In this document: positions 1 through 14,189 of the stretch, piece after piece
How the letters are laid out: every line of letters starts with the position of its first letter
Position numbering within the stretch: the first letter of the stretch is position 1
Assembly (NCBI RefSeq): GCF_001723175.1
Contig: NC_064655.1
Span: forward strand, 1,240,001-1,304,000
From: Penicillium oxalicum
Taxonomy: Eukaryota > Ascomycota > Eurotiomycetes > Eurotiales > Aspergillaceae
Length of the DNA: 64,000 nucleotides
Direction: 5' to 3'
Translations under genes and position numbers: made by a program
Notes under the pieces: model-generated
The model's input: the letters and a program-made list of their open reading frames with translations, nothing else
Database searches by the model: none
What the model was told of the DNA's origin: nothing

Positions 1-244
1 TGGTCCTATGGAGAACAATCTCCCCGTATTCCCCAAATACTGTTCATCATTCGGCACTGCTACAGAGTATAGACGGTAGAGCGTAGACAATAACCGGCAG
101 TGCCCGTGTCGCTATCGAGGCTCTCTCCGACGTGCGTGGGCGTGGCGTACAATAACGAGCCCAAAGTGGCAGCATTAGACGATCCATCACGGAACGTTGG
201 GGACGCTTCAAATGGGCCCATTCCTTTCCGCTCGTTTTTCGCCC

Positions 245-266
245 GGGGGGGGGGGGGGGGGGGGGG
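245..266. repeat. Poly-G run, 22 bases
   Basis: An uninterrupted run of about 22 G lies in non-coding DNA. Runs of this length mutate readily and are hard to sequence, so the printed length is uncertain. It could form a G-quadruplex on the plus strand. Confidence 0.9.
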
Positions 267-1885
267 TGAGCACAACGGGCATCTGGAGGGGTTTGCCACG
301 GACCCTCTGCTGTTATTCACGGATCGAAGAGGAAAAGAGAATCGGGGAAAGGGGTCTGTGCCCCGAGGGGATTGGACGAGGAAAAAGCTCCGATATTCCA
401 GCCGAGTCGACGTTGGACTTGGACAATTTGGGGTAGGTGAGAGAGAAGAGACGCCAAGCGGGAAGAAGCGGATGGAGTCGAGCGTCGGGGGCAACTTGCC
501 GCGAGTCGGGATTCATCACGGGAAAGAGAAGGAGTTTTTCTCTTTCTGCCGGAGTAGTATTTCGAGGATTTATTGTGGAGGGGAAATGAAAAGAAAGCCA
601 AGAAAAAAGAGAGAAAGAGAGCATATCAACAAAAAAAATAATAATAATCATAAATCCAAAGCCGTGTTTTCTTGAAGCCATGGCTAAAGAGTTGAGAGAG
701 AGAGTAAGATTCACTCCAGACTTGAGGTTTCATTTCGTCGTTTGAATATACACCAGCTTGAAAAGAGTAACTCATGATCCATGTGTGCGTCCATCCGAGA
801 CGAGTGTGTTTACGTGCAGGTCCAAATTCGCAAAAAGTCTCGTGCTTTGAACCTCAAAACACAGTCATCTTCAAGAGGTGGCTTAAGCCTCCCCGGTCCC
901 AACGACCTCAGCTACCGGATGTTTTGGTTTTGTCAGCTCATCCTCCTTGGAAACACATTTAACGAGATAAAAGTTCATTAGCCTCCGAACCCACAAAGCT
1001 TCTGATTCAGACTGACCGGGTCGGGTGGAGGGAGCCACCTAACCTTCACAGGTTTTGTCGGAGGCGGCTGTTTTTTTTTCTTTGGAAAGACTGCAATTGG
1101 AGTGCACCTCCAGGAGACTGATCAACTCTTGTTAGGGCGTATTGCCGGTGGTAAGCTGTGCAGAGGGACTGCACAAAATCCAGCTCAGCAGAAGAGTCTG
1201 ACTTGCCTACAGAACAGGTGGAAACCTGACCTAGGAAACACAATCTGTGTCAAAAGACGACCAGATCACGTAGGTTGGTGCCCATTCTAGTATAGACCGA
1301 GGCCTCTTGTTCGCTTTTGTGGTCTCCATTGTCGCACAGGTTCCAACCGAATCACCCCCGTGGAGAGCAGCTAGAAACAGGGATAATTAGTCTGACAGGG
1401 ACACGATGGCCCTACCCTGAGGGTCTCGAGAGATCAATTTCCGATTGGTCTTGTATATTTGGAAACAATGTTACAACACAAGAGAGGCCTAGTGAGAGAG
1501 AGAGAGCAATGCCAGACGAATACTCCCTTGCTCAACGCACGAGGTGGAGAGATAGAAGGCACGTCCTGTACTTTCGAGACCGTGTGAAAACACTGCGAGT
1601 AGTTTCCTACTCGAGTACGTAGATCTTGAGAATTAAAATTCCGTGAAATCCCATCCACGATGAGATTTTCCAACGCGATGACCTTGATCCCGACAATTCC
1701 TTTCGAAAGCACCTTGGTCGTGGACGATTTTCATGCTTTCATCCCGTCTCATGCATGCAGAGTAGGTATATCTCATCGATTTCCAAGATTTCACTCTCTT
1801 CAGGTCTGTGCATGTATGTAGTCCATCCCGTATTTTGTGAGTCTAGAAAGTTGACCGTTGTGGGTGGTTTTTTCTTTGCTTTTCT

Positions 1886-1903
1886 CCCCCCCCCCCCCCC
1901 CCC
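1886..1903. repeat. Poly-C run, 18 bases
   Basis: An uninterrupted run of about 18 C in non-coding DNA, preceded by a T-rich stretch. The length is uncertain for the same reason as other homopolymers here. Confidence 0.9.
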
Positions 1904-3454
1904 AATCCCTTGTCTCATTTTGAATTGGACACCCCGATTCAGATCGATTTGATTTCCTTGAAATACGGTCGATCATCATTTCCTAGGTGCGTCCATGACC
2001 CTTTTCAGGAATTCGCGCGACCGTACCGACTCGACTGCGTGGGGGTTTACTCTAGGTCTGTCAATTCCACCCTAAACCTTGGCATTACCTTCGATCCGTA
2101 CATTGGATTCGAGGGGCCATGTACAACGAAACGTGTACATCTGAAGCCGAGCACAAGCGTATGCGGCGAGACTCGAAACCTCCACGAAGCGGGACGGGAA
2201 GTCTGTACAATTCAACTGGTGTCTCTGGATGGCGAGTCTACTGTACGTCGACGTATCGACGTATTCCTTGTCTGTAAAAAGAGGGCTGCAGTGATATAGG
2301 CCACGTCCAGACAGGCTTTGGTCTATTCCGGACTTGGGCGACTATGATCTCGCCGAGACTTCCTCCAAGCTTGGGCACCGCACCACCTTTGATGGGAATC
2401 CATGAAGATCGTCGACAAGCAGGATCGGCAGTAGACCCCCCGACTGCGCCTCCCGAATTCCAAGGCAGGGAAGATCAACAACCGGGCCGTCGGCGCTCTT
2501 GGCGAGGGAAAGTGAGTGCCCAGCCCAGAAGCATACAATACATCATTGTCGATTGGGGGGGTTGCGAAATTTGCCGGGCTTGATGTGCGGCCGGATGTAC
2601 ACAACTACACATACTTCCCGCTGATTGATACATGCCGTACATGATTGACGATCCTGCTGGCAATCAATTACATCATCGATGATGGACAGAAGAAGGACGC
2701 TTGGGTTGATACTATCGAATGTGTGCAATATGCACACAGTCTCATCCTAGTGCGTGGCTCGTGACAAGAACTCATAGCCGTCGGGCTGCCAGGCTCATCG
2801 ACATGTGAATCTCCCGTCTCTCGAAGCGTCAACGGAAGATGACCAAACAAGATGTGTCGAGTTTGCGACACGATTCAGAGTTACATTCACGAGTCACTAC
2901 CCTTTTTTGATCCTTTCAACAGCAAGAAACAAAAAAAAGACAAAGACGAATGAACTCATAGGCTAAATAATCCCCTACCTTTCTGGATACCTCCGACAAC
3001 CAGAATCGTTCCAACACAGCGAGGCTTCACATCAAGCGCCCAGCTACCGGGATTTTGATTCCCGTCCTGCATAGGATTCCGAAAGCGAGGGAGCATCTGC
3101 GACCTTTTTTATTTTTCTGTTTTTCGCTTTTTAAAAAAAGTATAACCAAAAAAAAACAAGTTGATCGTATTAAAAGGACTGATGAGCTCAGTTACTGTTT
3201 TACCCCCCCGTAACTGGAGTGTAAGTGCCGCTGTCTGGCCCGAGTGTCTGGGACTGGGACGGTGGATGCGCCCGTCCGTGGCAGTGGGTTTCCTTAGCGC
3301 AGGCGAATTAGAAAAATGCAAGATCCGGTCGAGGTTACATGCTTTGTTTTTTGTTATTAATTTTTTTTATCTTTTTGGATTCATTGATGAAGACGATGAG
3401 ATGGGCATGCTGCAGGGTATTCTCCGTTGGGGTCCTTTTACGAATGGGTAGACG

Positions 3455-3506
<52 letters not shown>
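3455..3506. repeat. CT microsatellite
   Basis: About 50 bases of CT dinucleotide repeat, interrupted twice by TTT. It is non-coding, and the apparent Ser-Leu and Arg-Glu frames across it are products of the repeat. Confidence 0.92.
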
Positions 3507-3660
3507 GATCAAGTAGGTTACCCAGGTTGGGCAAAGAATTGATCCCCCGTGTGAGCATGGGACCAAGTATCCACTACTGAATGCTTGCAAGCACTCATCT
3601 CATCACTACCTGGACCGGGAAGAACTAGATCGTTCTCATCGAGGGCACTCACCAGAGGGA

Positions 3661-3800
3661 GGGGGAATTATGGATAAGTCTTGCAAAGAATCAAAGTGAA
3701 GATCAACTTATTCCCCTAGAGAAAGAAAGAGGGGGAATTATGGATAAGTCTTGCAAACAATCAAAGTGAAGATCAACTTATTCCCCTAGAGAAAGAAAGG
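3661..3800. repeat. Tandem duplication of a 70-bp unit
   Basis: Two adjacent 70-bp copies (3661-3730 and 3731-3800) each run from GGGGGAATTATGG through TTATTCCCCTAG to GAAAGAAAG. They differ at very few positions, most clearly G versus C at 3688 and 3758. A third partial copy begins at about 3801 with GGGGGAATA and then diverges. The near identity indicates a recent duplication. There is no coding frame across it, and each unit's ends (GGGGAAT / ATTCCCC) are inverted repeats that could fold. Confidence 0.93.
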
Positions 3801-3875
3801 GGGGGAATAGTCCTTCCAGTACGATAATTGATCCACGAGAAAAAGAAGTAGTGGTCGTAGTAGTAGTACCGTAGA

Positions 3876-3920
3876 AAGAAGAAGAAGAAGAAGAAGAAGA
3901 AGAAGAAGAAGAAGAAGAAG
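3876..3920. repeat. AAG trinucleotide microsatellite, about 15 units
   Basis: A pure AAG tract of 45 bases in non-coding DNA. It is followed at about 3948 by a short triplicated AGATGC motif. The poly-Ser frame on the other strand is a product of the repeat. Confidence 0.92.
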
Positions 3921-5258
3921 GGGCGAGTAGTAGTGGCGCGTCCAAGATGCAGATGCAGATGCAGTGGCTAAAGCAAAGCGCGTGTATCATTCATATTGAT
4001 GATTGGCTTTGACTTCCAGGTCCGTGTGTAACCTTGTCCCAAAGACCCTCCCCCGCCTCTAGTTAAAAAGAAAAAGCCCTGGGTAGTAGACGACCCTCTT
4101 CACCTACACATCCACGGGCTGTTAAGGTTTCCAGGTTTCCCTTCTACTCTTCCAGCCACATTGGGGACTCGAGCCAAAGTTTGGTGGATCATGTGGAATG
4201 GCGCCAGATTTTTCTCACGATTATCTGGGTCATGGGTGAATCTATCGAAGGTGGTGCATCGTCGCGTATCTTGATGGGGATTCAAGATAGCCAGCTATAC
4301 GCACAAGACTAAACCACTGTAATACCAAATAAGAAAAGACGGCCGATTATGATCAACGTAGTGGCTCATTTCCCAATGCAATAAATGCATCGACTGCAAC
4401 TCGAGCTAAGTGAATGTTGAGACAATTAAATACGGCAATTGATGACCACCCTAACGCAGAAATAGAAATCCCTCTGCATTACAAACACGCGTATAAATCG
4501 GGCATTCGCTGCATACATCAAATGACTACGGTACATGTACGTTGGACCCGAACCCAATAACTGATTATCGATCATTCTTCCCATGGACCATCGCAACGTG
4601 ACCATCTGCAAGCTGCGATGTAATGTGCACTCCAGGAAAGTAAAGGGGTAAAGAAAAGATAAAAAAAAGAACTCGCAGTCCGCGTTCTGCAATCACTTCT
4701 CACGATCTTGATATATCGACATGTGTGATAGGCTCCGCGATTGATTCCCATCCGGAATGAAGACGAGTGGGGGGGGAAAGGGGAGGAGGAACAAAGTTCC
4801 TTGACGACATTTCTCGAGTGATGGCCGGAAGTTTGAAAAGTAGGATAAGAGTCCCCATTGGAACCCAACGAATTGGATCATTTGCCCGATGAGATTGTTA
4901 ACGAGGAGTTTCCACTCAATCACCATAATTCAAGGTAAGCGACTCCGTCGTGTGTTGAATTCCTTGTCGATTCTGCCGGACGACCGGTGTCAACATTGTC
5001 CACCGTAGCAATAGCCAGTCATCTTTGAACTTTCTTGGATCGATGCTCGGATCCATGACCTCCTTTCCCTAAGCGACGAACCATCTGCGGTCTGAGAGCA
5101 TCCACTTGACCGCGTGAGTTCACTTCCGGTACCCTGAGTGGGCCAGAAGAGGGGATCGCTGCACGTCGAGACCGTGGAGGAGGGACGGAGACGGTGGTCT
5201 CGATCGCTTCTGCATGGTGTAGACTCGAGCCTACGGGATGTTCATGAGACATAGCATT

Positions 5259-5279
5259 GGGGGGGGGGGGGGGGGGGGG
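5259..5279. repeat. Poly-G run, 21 bases
   Basis: An uninterrupted run of about 21 G in non-coding DNA, with uncertain exact length. Confidence 0.9.
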
Positions 5280-7187
5280 TGGTAAGTGGATCGATTTTGC
5301 CAATGGGAGATACATGTGTGCCTGGATCTTCAAATTCATACCCGCAAGTTCACTAGTAACTAGTGCGGTAAAGCTGGTGAGACTTGAATGGGTCGATGTG
5401 CAAATAGAATCTACAAATGAGGATTATTGATTCCACAAGCAATCTAGTCAGTCACTAGTTCACTGCCCAATGTACAGTCCGACCCGACCTCGTGGATGCT
5501 CCAACGCCTACGATTGATTTGATCCACGGCTACGGAGTGATCAAACAAATACAGTCCCCGTTGACCCAATTGAGAAAAATTCGCTTCTACAGAGAGAGGG
5601 AGAGAAAAAGAGAACAATTTGCACACGTCCGTGGACGTCGGGCTGTATGTAACTGGTCACCAAGTACCTAAGACAAGACCATCAGACATGAGGATAAGTG
5701 CAATGTACCCCCCTCATTTTGACCAGCTGACTGCTCGCCTTCGATTCGCGAGTGACTCCAGGTCCAATTTTTGGGTCCGGACGCTCAGACTCCATTTCGC
5801 AGAGTTCACTCTTCAGACTTGGCCGAGTTGTCACGAAAGAAATGAGAAGAAAGAGAGAAAGCATCAAGTTGCATGTATTCAATTGATGAGTCGACGCAAA
5901 GATACAGTACAAGGGTAAACCGACTGGATCACGATCGCCGACACACGATAGCCTGGCTTTGCAATCACGAGGGGAGCCCAACGCAAAAAAAAAAAAGAAA
6001 AAGAAAGGAGAGGAAATAGAAGAAAAACAAAACAAAATCATGTTACGGCAGCAGAAAGCGCGAATCAAGCAGGACGGAAAATATCCCGACCGAGGGGAAA
6101 GTGGTATAAAAAACTAAAATTAAGGGTACCTGTGCGCGGTATGACTTGAATTGTTACACGCGCAGAGTCTTGCTCGCCCATCCTCGTGCTCCGGAGGCGC
6201 CAATTGACTTTTCCGAACAAGCGTGCGCCAGAGTCCCTTTTGCATGGTTCTCTTGGGGCCCCTCCCCTCTCTGTCTCCACCCTTGCATGTTTATCCACCC
6301 CGTTACTGATTTTCTTTTTCTAGACCGATTGTAGTACCGATTACCCAGATTGACTAGATGCACACGCAGAGAGAAAGGTCCATTCAATCCAGGCTGACGG
6401 GTTCTGTGGCCTTCCTGATCGAGAAGATATGTCACAGGACTGACTATACAAGAAGGTGGAGAAAACCGCCGTAACCATCTCCTATCGTGGAATATTTCAA
6501 AAGAAACATGGAGAAGGAAAAGAAAAAGAAATATTCAATTTCAACTTTCAGACAATGGGGATGCATGTACAGTGAAAGACCGTGAACAAAGTGATGCTTA
6601 TGCTAATACCTGCTCTGCGGAGGTGGAGGTACCGAGTTGAAGCTCCCTTGGGCCGTGGACAACCTCGGGCATGAGACTGAGAATAGGGAATGTGCTTTTC
6701 CCCCCTCCCAAATAGATCGGCAGAGGATCTCCCGCGAGAGTTTGGACCTCGAGACCCAACCGAGTCCACCAACCCCAGGCACAGACGGACCTCCTCTCAG
6801 GGCTCCTCCTTAATGATGTGGGAGTCAGACTATCTGGTCTATCATGTTCCACACGTCCAGGTGTAAGTCTTGGGCGGGGGAACCTCGCTCGGAAGGCTCT
6901 GGGAAACCCTTCCGACGCGTGGAGAGCTGTGGACGTGGAACGGTGTTTGTTGTACAGTATGTTGACTACGGCACTTATACGGATGAAAGAGGATATTATT
7001 CTTCCTAGAATAGTCGACCTAGCTATATGTAGATAGTGCTGCGAGATAGTACGAGAATGGATACATTTGAAGATAGATGCAGACAGTTCGACTGCATTAG
7101 ATATGTACAGAACAAGAAAGGTTGACTGCGAGGGGACATCATATCAAAAAGCGTCATCGTGCTGTATACCCAAGTCGGTCTTGGGTA

Positions 7188-7201
7188 GGGGGGGGGGGGG
7201 G
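7188..7201. repeat. Poly-G run, 14 bases
   Basis: An uninterrupted run of about 14 G in the same gene-free tract as the other homopolymers. Confidence 0.88.
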
Positions 7202-7685
7202 AATACACCGTTCTTGATCCAATGCTCACGCGGCTAGAATATATCACCATCTTGAGGGGCAACAGTCAAGGTCCGAGCCAACTTGGGTGTAGACATGGGA
7301 CAGAAGAACTGTGCCAGCAGAACCCAGAGCATCTCCTACAGAGAGCCGCACGTCGAGAGACCTATTTCCATGGTACCCATGATATTCACGAGTCTGGATG
7401 AGGAGTGTCTTGAATCTTGACTCCTCCTTGAGTAGTGTCTTGACTTGGCCGGCGGAGAGAGCGAAAGACCAAACACAGGATCCACCGACGCGCAGCGTGT
7501 GGAAAGTGGGGTCGCTCCACCACCGGCCTGGTCGGGTACACGGACGAGGCAAAAGGAGCCAACCGAAGGCGTGGAAGACTCGCTCACTCCCTGGAGCTCA
7601 TCGCCCCGCTGATTACTATACGAGCGGGTGAGACACGTCTGGCAAATCAATAGTGGCTGTGTCGGTGGGAAGAAGAGGGCGGGAG

Positions 7686-7713
7686 ACACACACACACACA
7701 CACACACACACAC
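7686..7713. repeat. AC microsatellite, 14 units
   Basis: A pure AC dinucleotide tract of 28 bases in non-coding DNA. Confidence 0.92.
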
Positions 7714-10700
7714 CACATCTGGATCCTTTCGTGTGCACTACGACGAAGTAGGTTGCGATACCGACTCTCTCAAGATCGTGAGCCGAGAGCGGTCAGTGCC
7801 AATACTGCCGGCAGTCCCGAGTATCTCAGCCGTCGACTCGCACGCCGCAGGGCGCAGAACAAGAATGCAGAGCGTAACCTGCAGTTGAAGTTCTTCATCC
7901 CCACCTCTCTCCATGGCATGGCTCCAGGGCCAAGCAACAAAGGCTAAGGCCATCCTCGCCAATCGGCGACCTCGTGGCGGGCTCTGGGTTGGTCCCCCAG
8001 CTCTCCACTCGACTTCCCAGATGTCCATCGAAGTGGACTAGACTGGAGTGAGTTAGACAGTACATAAACTACCCGTCCGGGAGACCACTCAGCAGTAGGT
8101 TCCAGTCCTACGACTCCTCTTAGCTCCGAGTCCGTGACCCATTCCTCAACCACAGAACCGCCCTGCAGGATCGCGCGACCGCCCGCGGACCAACGCCCAT
8201 CGAATCCACCGGCATCAGTTGAGGTGACTTGTTGCAGCCGCGTTTCGAGGCAAGAACACATAGCGCGCGGGACAGAAGGAGGCAGAGAAAGAGAGAGCAG
8301 ACACACACGCTTCTCCTCTTCAGCCTCCAGCCAGCATCTGGCGGTGATGTGCTGATGCCGATGTCCATCGATCGGGGCGGTGCCCTCTTTTTCGCATTCT
8401 TCCCATCGTCCGCTCGGCCGCATGCAATCATCCATTGGTTTCAATAATTCAATAGTTCTCTAGACTGTCGCCCGACGCGATGGCACTGGGCCGGTGCCGG
8501 CCCCCCTCCCCTTCCTCTCCTACCCAGTCAACTTACACTTGCCAGCTGGGTCAGTCCACCTCCCTTCCTATTCGGTAGGCTGCTCGGCCATCTCTTGCTC
8601 AAAGAGGAACGAGTGGACTTTTTATGGACGTTGGCCCGCCCGGACATTGGTCTCTGCTCATGTCTGGGCTCTCTGGAGGGATCCACCTGGATCCACCAGT
8701 TCGGGGACCACTCGCCCGTGATATCGAGATGGCCAACGATGCGGGAAATGGATAGAGGCCGAAAGGTCAAGGGTCCAGTTGATCGCTGGTTCTTGGGAAT
8801 GGGCGCCTAGAAAAGGTTGGCAATTGTCTGTGCCCTAGAAGAAGAGAATCCGGACGCGGGTTGAGAAAGACTCACCGCAAGAGGGTTCTGGAGAAACTCG
8901 GAGGGGAACAGATGGCGACGGTCGAACCATAAGTGTTGTCGTCACTGGGGGGGATTCGCGCTCTTCTTGGCCGAGGCCGAGGCTGAGGCGAGGCGAAGGG
9001 GGGGGAGGGGAGCGTCATGATATGGCTGTTTTCTCCGAACAGAATTGACCGTCCATCAAGTCGATCACTAATATTGTCGAGGTCCAAACACCCGTGCATT
9101 CCGTCCCTACAGTACAGTACAATCTGGAGCTACAGACAATGCTCTATCCCCAAAGTCTGTCTGCCAGCTACAGAGAAGGGGGAAAAAAGGTTGGTGTGGG
9201 GCCCATCCGACCATCATTCCTTGACCCTTTGGACGACTCTCTGTGTCTAGGACCCGGACAGGTGGTGACAAGCTTCCAAGTTCGACAGCCGTGTCAAGCT
9301 TGCATGCTCCGATGTTTCACTTTTTTTTCACGGAATGAATAATAATGTTTGGGCGGGGAAGTGCGCAGTGCGGGTATCAGGTGACGGAAGATGACGGAAC
9401 AAAGTCGTCCTCCGAGTTTCTCGAAAGCGCATCGTGCATCCCCAGGGGCTCCACCGGCGATCGTCCATGGCGCGGTCTAGGAGCCCAAGAAGGAAAATCG
9501 ACGGTCAAACCGACAGTGGAACCAAGTCCCCCCTCGTCGGGCAAAGTGTTGAATGGCGACTGTCCTGGCCAGGTCAAGTGTGTGTGCGCGCATCCCACCA
9601 TCAATCACCATGTCTTGGAGGAGGAGATCATGACACAAAAGAAATTTATTTGAAAAAAAAAGAGCAAAACAGAAACAGAAAAAGCAACGCCTTTGGTCTT
9701 TGGTCTAGGAGCATGCTGTCCAATATGGATGACTGAATTGGATGGACTCTGGACTGTGGACCTAGTATTCGTGATGAAATGATCGCGGATTAACTCTTTC
9801 GAACATCTTTGGATTCCTCGCTCAATCGCTTCCAGAACTTCCAAAGGTGTCCCGGAAGGGGGTCGCATCGATCGACCATCATGAACACACTGACAGTCGG
9901 TCACTGAACACCTCAAGATGGATGAAACCATACGCTGATCCGCCGAGGCTACAAAGTGATTCTGCTCGCCCCACGGTGTATATTCTTAGTGCCCTCGTGG
10001 GATATTGACAATCATGAGGCTAATCCAATTAGGGAGGTACCGCTCGGGGCGAAACCATGCTGATCTTCTGCCTCAGCAGAGAGATCCTCGCGGAAAGAGA
10101 TGGCCAAGGCATTTTGCGCACCGTTCAAAGTAAATCGGGACCAACCTCTACATGAAGTGCCTATCCATGGCGCCTCCCGCCTGATGTCGTCTTCGGATCA
10201 TCCATGACAGGAACCGCTTGCTCCCGTGTATCCTCAGGATCATAGTACAGTGCAGACGTGATTTGACTATACGTCCAGCCTCCCCAGTAGCGTTTCAGTG
10301 GACTGCCACCTTTCCAAGTTCATTTTCGCCTTGGAAAAAGGTGTTTGATGAATAAGGATCGTACCGAGTACCTAGAAGACCGCGGGCCCCAGAGGCTTTT
10401 TTTTTTAACTTAGCGGTTTGCGCCACGACAGAACGACACGCGGCCCAGCTTGGGTACTGGGGCTGGCGTTCCCAGTTGTCCTGAAGTCAATCGAGCCAAC
10501 CCCAGAGACCTTATCCAGCTGCCTAAGTAGTCAATGCTGCGGGCAAATCTTTCATGTTCTTGCATGATGATGTTCAAGTCCTCGGTCTTTCCGTTTCCAA
10601 CTTGTCCGAACCTTTATTTCATCCCCTGTGAGTTTCTCGAAACTGTTGTCACGTTATTAGGTACACGGGCCGTCAAGGATCCTATACATTATTTACCTGT

Positions 10701-12761
10701 TGGCCGGTATAGATTCACTGCCATTTTTCTCCAAGTGAAACTCGTTCTCGCTCTTCCCTTTTGCTGAGAACCTCCTCCAGCTCGTCCTCCTTCTTCTTTC
10801 TGTCTGGCCGCCCACTTCCCCCCCTCCGGGTGGCTCCAGTGATCCACACACCCAACCTCTCGTTAATCCAGCGTGCGCATCTCGGACTTTGCACACGTTC
10901 TTTCCTTGGTTCACCCTGCACGGCCGGAAGGTCTCGCCTATCAGAAAAGAGAAATTACATCGAGACCTACTAACATTGTCCAGTCATGCACCACTGTCCC
11001 GTCGACTCCCCCCAAGGACAGTACTCCTGCTCCCCAAACTACACTCCAGCATCGGTGTATCCAGTTGCACCGTGATACGTAGTTTGGCAATAAGATGAAA
11101 ATGAAAGACAAATAAAAACCAGACAGTGTGGATCTAGCCATTCACGTCGTGGAGGCTCAATGGTCCTGCCCAAAACGAGCCACAGAAGAATAAAGCCACG
11201 AGCAATTGGAATTATCATCTCGAGGATTACATGTAGGCACCCAATTGGAAATTGGAAATTGGACAAAGGGATCCAGTTCTGGTGCAAGGCCCCCTCCACC
11301 TCCCCCGTTTTTTTCCGCCATGGATCTCCTCGGTGTTCCGTTTTCGGTCACCTTTCATTTTCATTTGTTCATTTCAAGAGGCATGAGAGGTATGGGCATG
11401 GTGAGTGAAATTTCAAAGTATTAATTCCTGTCAGTAGATTTATTGCTTTTCTGTCCCTTTTTTTTGGAAAAAAAAGGCAGAAAGAAAGAAGATCCTCATA
11501 ATTTTCATTCTTCCATGGTGGTCATGATTCTCATGGCTGAAAACCGCCGCCGCAAGGATCCTGCTGGTCGAAGAAATCAGCCCCATCTCTCGCAGAGACT
11601 TCTTCGACCGGTGTGGAAATTGCCCAGGACCCAAGGGAATCGAACCATGTCCTTCTCGGGAAGCGAGGCTTGGACAGCTATGACGTGAGGTGATGTATGG
11701 TGTGCGTGGGGAGGTATGTGTCTGTTCGATCGCAGTACCAAGTCTCACGATCTCCAACGATCATACCAAAACAGTAAAAAGAAAAAGAAAAAAAAAGGGG
11801 GGGGGGCAAGAGGAGGGAAGAAGGACAAGGAAAAAAAAAAGAAAAAAAAGGAAAAATAAAATAAAATAAGAGCGAGCAAAACGTGTGAATGCGTCGGCGA
11901 AGATCTTCCATTCCTGACCAGACACAAAAGACTGGTGGATAACATCGTGGCCCTTGCATCTCTCCCCTCCTCCAAGAGGCTTCTCAGGTATCTGCAAGTG
12001 GAGAGCGGCATGTAAAGAGAGTTTGGGATACCGTTTACCTTGTCGGGAATGACTTTGACGTTTGAGGCAAAGTCCCATCGTTCCAAGAACACACACCATG
12101 CAACAGTAAGTTTGGAGGGTATACCACTAACTTCGTAGTCTCTTTTCTAAATTGAACGTCCATTTGAACGTCACCCCCTCTGGATGGAGAGGCCAAGAGG
12201 GTGTGGGTGAATTCTCTTGGGATTTACGATCGCTCCTCTTCCATGAAAAAATAAATTCCCCCTTTCTCCCTTCCCCCTCGTCTCTTCTCCCCTCCCCGCA
12301 ACAAGACCAGCGGATCTTGCGAATGATCCTTGGCTGCTGTGGAAGTCGTTCAATAGCCGTGGGGAGTGGATCACTAGCGCGCACCCGGCCGGTGATCCGT
12401 TCGGGGTATCGATGTCGCGAATTCGATTATTGGGAATGATCGTTGAGTCGTGGTGGGCAGTAGAGGTAGTACAGTTTTGAGGTTCAACGAATCACATGGT
12501 CACGATCACCAAATGGAGGGTGAACTGCCCCCCCGTTAGTGCCTTGCAGGCTTTTTGCTTCTTCGACCGGCGCTCTTCATTCACCAGACGATTCATTCGT
12601 CACTCGATTGTCCAGATGGCGCTCTTCCTTCCGCTTCGTTCCACTCTTTCTTTCTCTCTCTCCCATCCATCGCACCGTTGTCACTTGATCTCCTCGGGGT
12701 ATGGATCCCTGCTTCGACGCCCTCTAGGCAAGCGTCTTTTGTTCACATACAATCATCTTAT

Positions 12762-12784
12762 CCCCCCCCCCCCCCCCCCCCCCC
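12762..12784. repeat. Poly-C run, 23 bases
   Basis: An uninterrupted run of about 23 C, flanked by CT-rich sequence, in non-coding DNA. Confidence 0.9.
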
Positions 12785-14165
12785 TCTCTTCTACTCTCCA
12801 CTCTTCCATCTCCACCATGCTGGAGTACTGTCTCCTAGAGTTCGGAGATTCTCAACCTGGATGCATCCACCTTGTCCCTCATTCCTGACCCCGTCATTGC
12901 ATCTCGTTTTCCATGCGGATCCATTTTTTTTTCACGCTCGGTCCAATATGTCATCGTTCATGTTTCCGACTGGTCAGTCGTCTCGTAAGATCCTCTCATC
13001 CTCTGGTCCTATTTCTCTCTTTCTCCTTCTCTTTCCTGGGATGGACTGCTTCCCATAGGCGTGTCCTCGCACGTCCAATGGTCGAGGATGAGGTTGTCTG
13101 CTCTGAGAACCTCGATCAATCATATCGGCTTCATCCTGCGAGTAGCCCAGTAGTTACTTAGTGGTACCGTGTCAACCGAAGCATGCGCCACTCTTGGAAT
13201 CTTTGATTTTCTTCGCGGACACGACTGTTCCCCGTTAAGCCCTGGTCTGACGTCCCTCTTGTCCACTCTTTTCATTGGCTGTCTTTCTTTTTCTCATTTC
13301 CGTTCCAACCCCATTGCAGTGTGCCAATCCTTGACCAGGCCTATTATCCGTCACGATGGAAATCTCTCGTCGTGTTTGCACCATTGATTTTGTACTATTT
13401 CTCTCTCTCTCTCTCTCTCTTCCTCCTCCTTGTTTAATCAGGCAACGTCCCTGCCACAATTATTTCTCATGATAGAGGAAGCACTCAAAAAATTCTTTTC
13501 TCTCTTTCCTCCTCTCTTTCTTTATTTTCCATTTTTATTTCTTTACATGCCCCATCATCTGTCCTAAGGTTTTAGAAATTAACATTAACCATTAGCTTCC
13601 CGCCATGACCCTGGAACACACTTACTTCCCCCCGATCCAACCAGGACAGCCCCAGCGTCTCGCCATCCCTGACCTTGGGACATCCGTCTTTGCACGCTCT
13701 GACAGACTTGCCGACTTTGAACTTTGACGGGACGGTGGACACTCTGACTGCTACCACTCTCTCGGTGACCAATCAGCACCCAGGGACTGATGGACGGTTT
13801 CTGCACCTTTTGGGCCAGCCGTCCTGCACCGACCCCCATCACGAGTTTGGGTCAATATTTCTTTCGGGTGGGATTTGCTGGGGTGACTTGGAAGTGGGGG
13901 TGGGAAACCAGCGGGAGGGAGACATCCTGCCCCGGTGGTGATCCAATCATGACTCTGTGACCCGACTCGCGTCACCACTTCCCGCGCGCGGGTTTGGGAG
14001 CTGCTCTGGTTGTGAATCCTCAGACTTCCATACTGTCCCGTCGCTGATACGGACGGGTGCCGGTGGGTTGCCCCGGGCGGCGAGGCTGAGATACTGTGGC
14101 AACGGAGTCGAGGGGCAATGGGGGCATGCATCATAGAACATGTACCGCTGGTGCTTGACTCCTCT

Positions 14166-14189
14166 ATCGGGACCCGCGAGAGTCCCGAT
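14166..14189. repeat. Short perfect hairpin
   Basis: ATCGGGAC at 14166-14173 is the exact reverse complement of GTCCCGAT at 14182-14189, with an 8-base spacer. Nothing around it codes for protein. It could be a dimeric protein-binding site or an RNA hairpin, and I cannot choose between them. Confidence 0.7.

Noticed and set aside
11600..11700. Possible minus-strand tRNA, from a GGTTCGATTCC box
   Set aside because: The flanking bases do not form a T-stem and no D-arm, anticodon arm or acceptor stem can be fitted at the right spacing.
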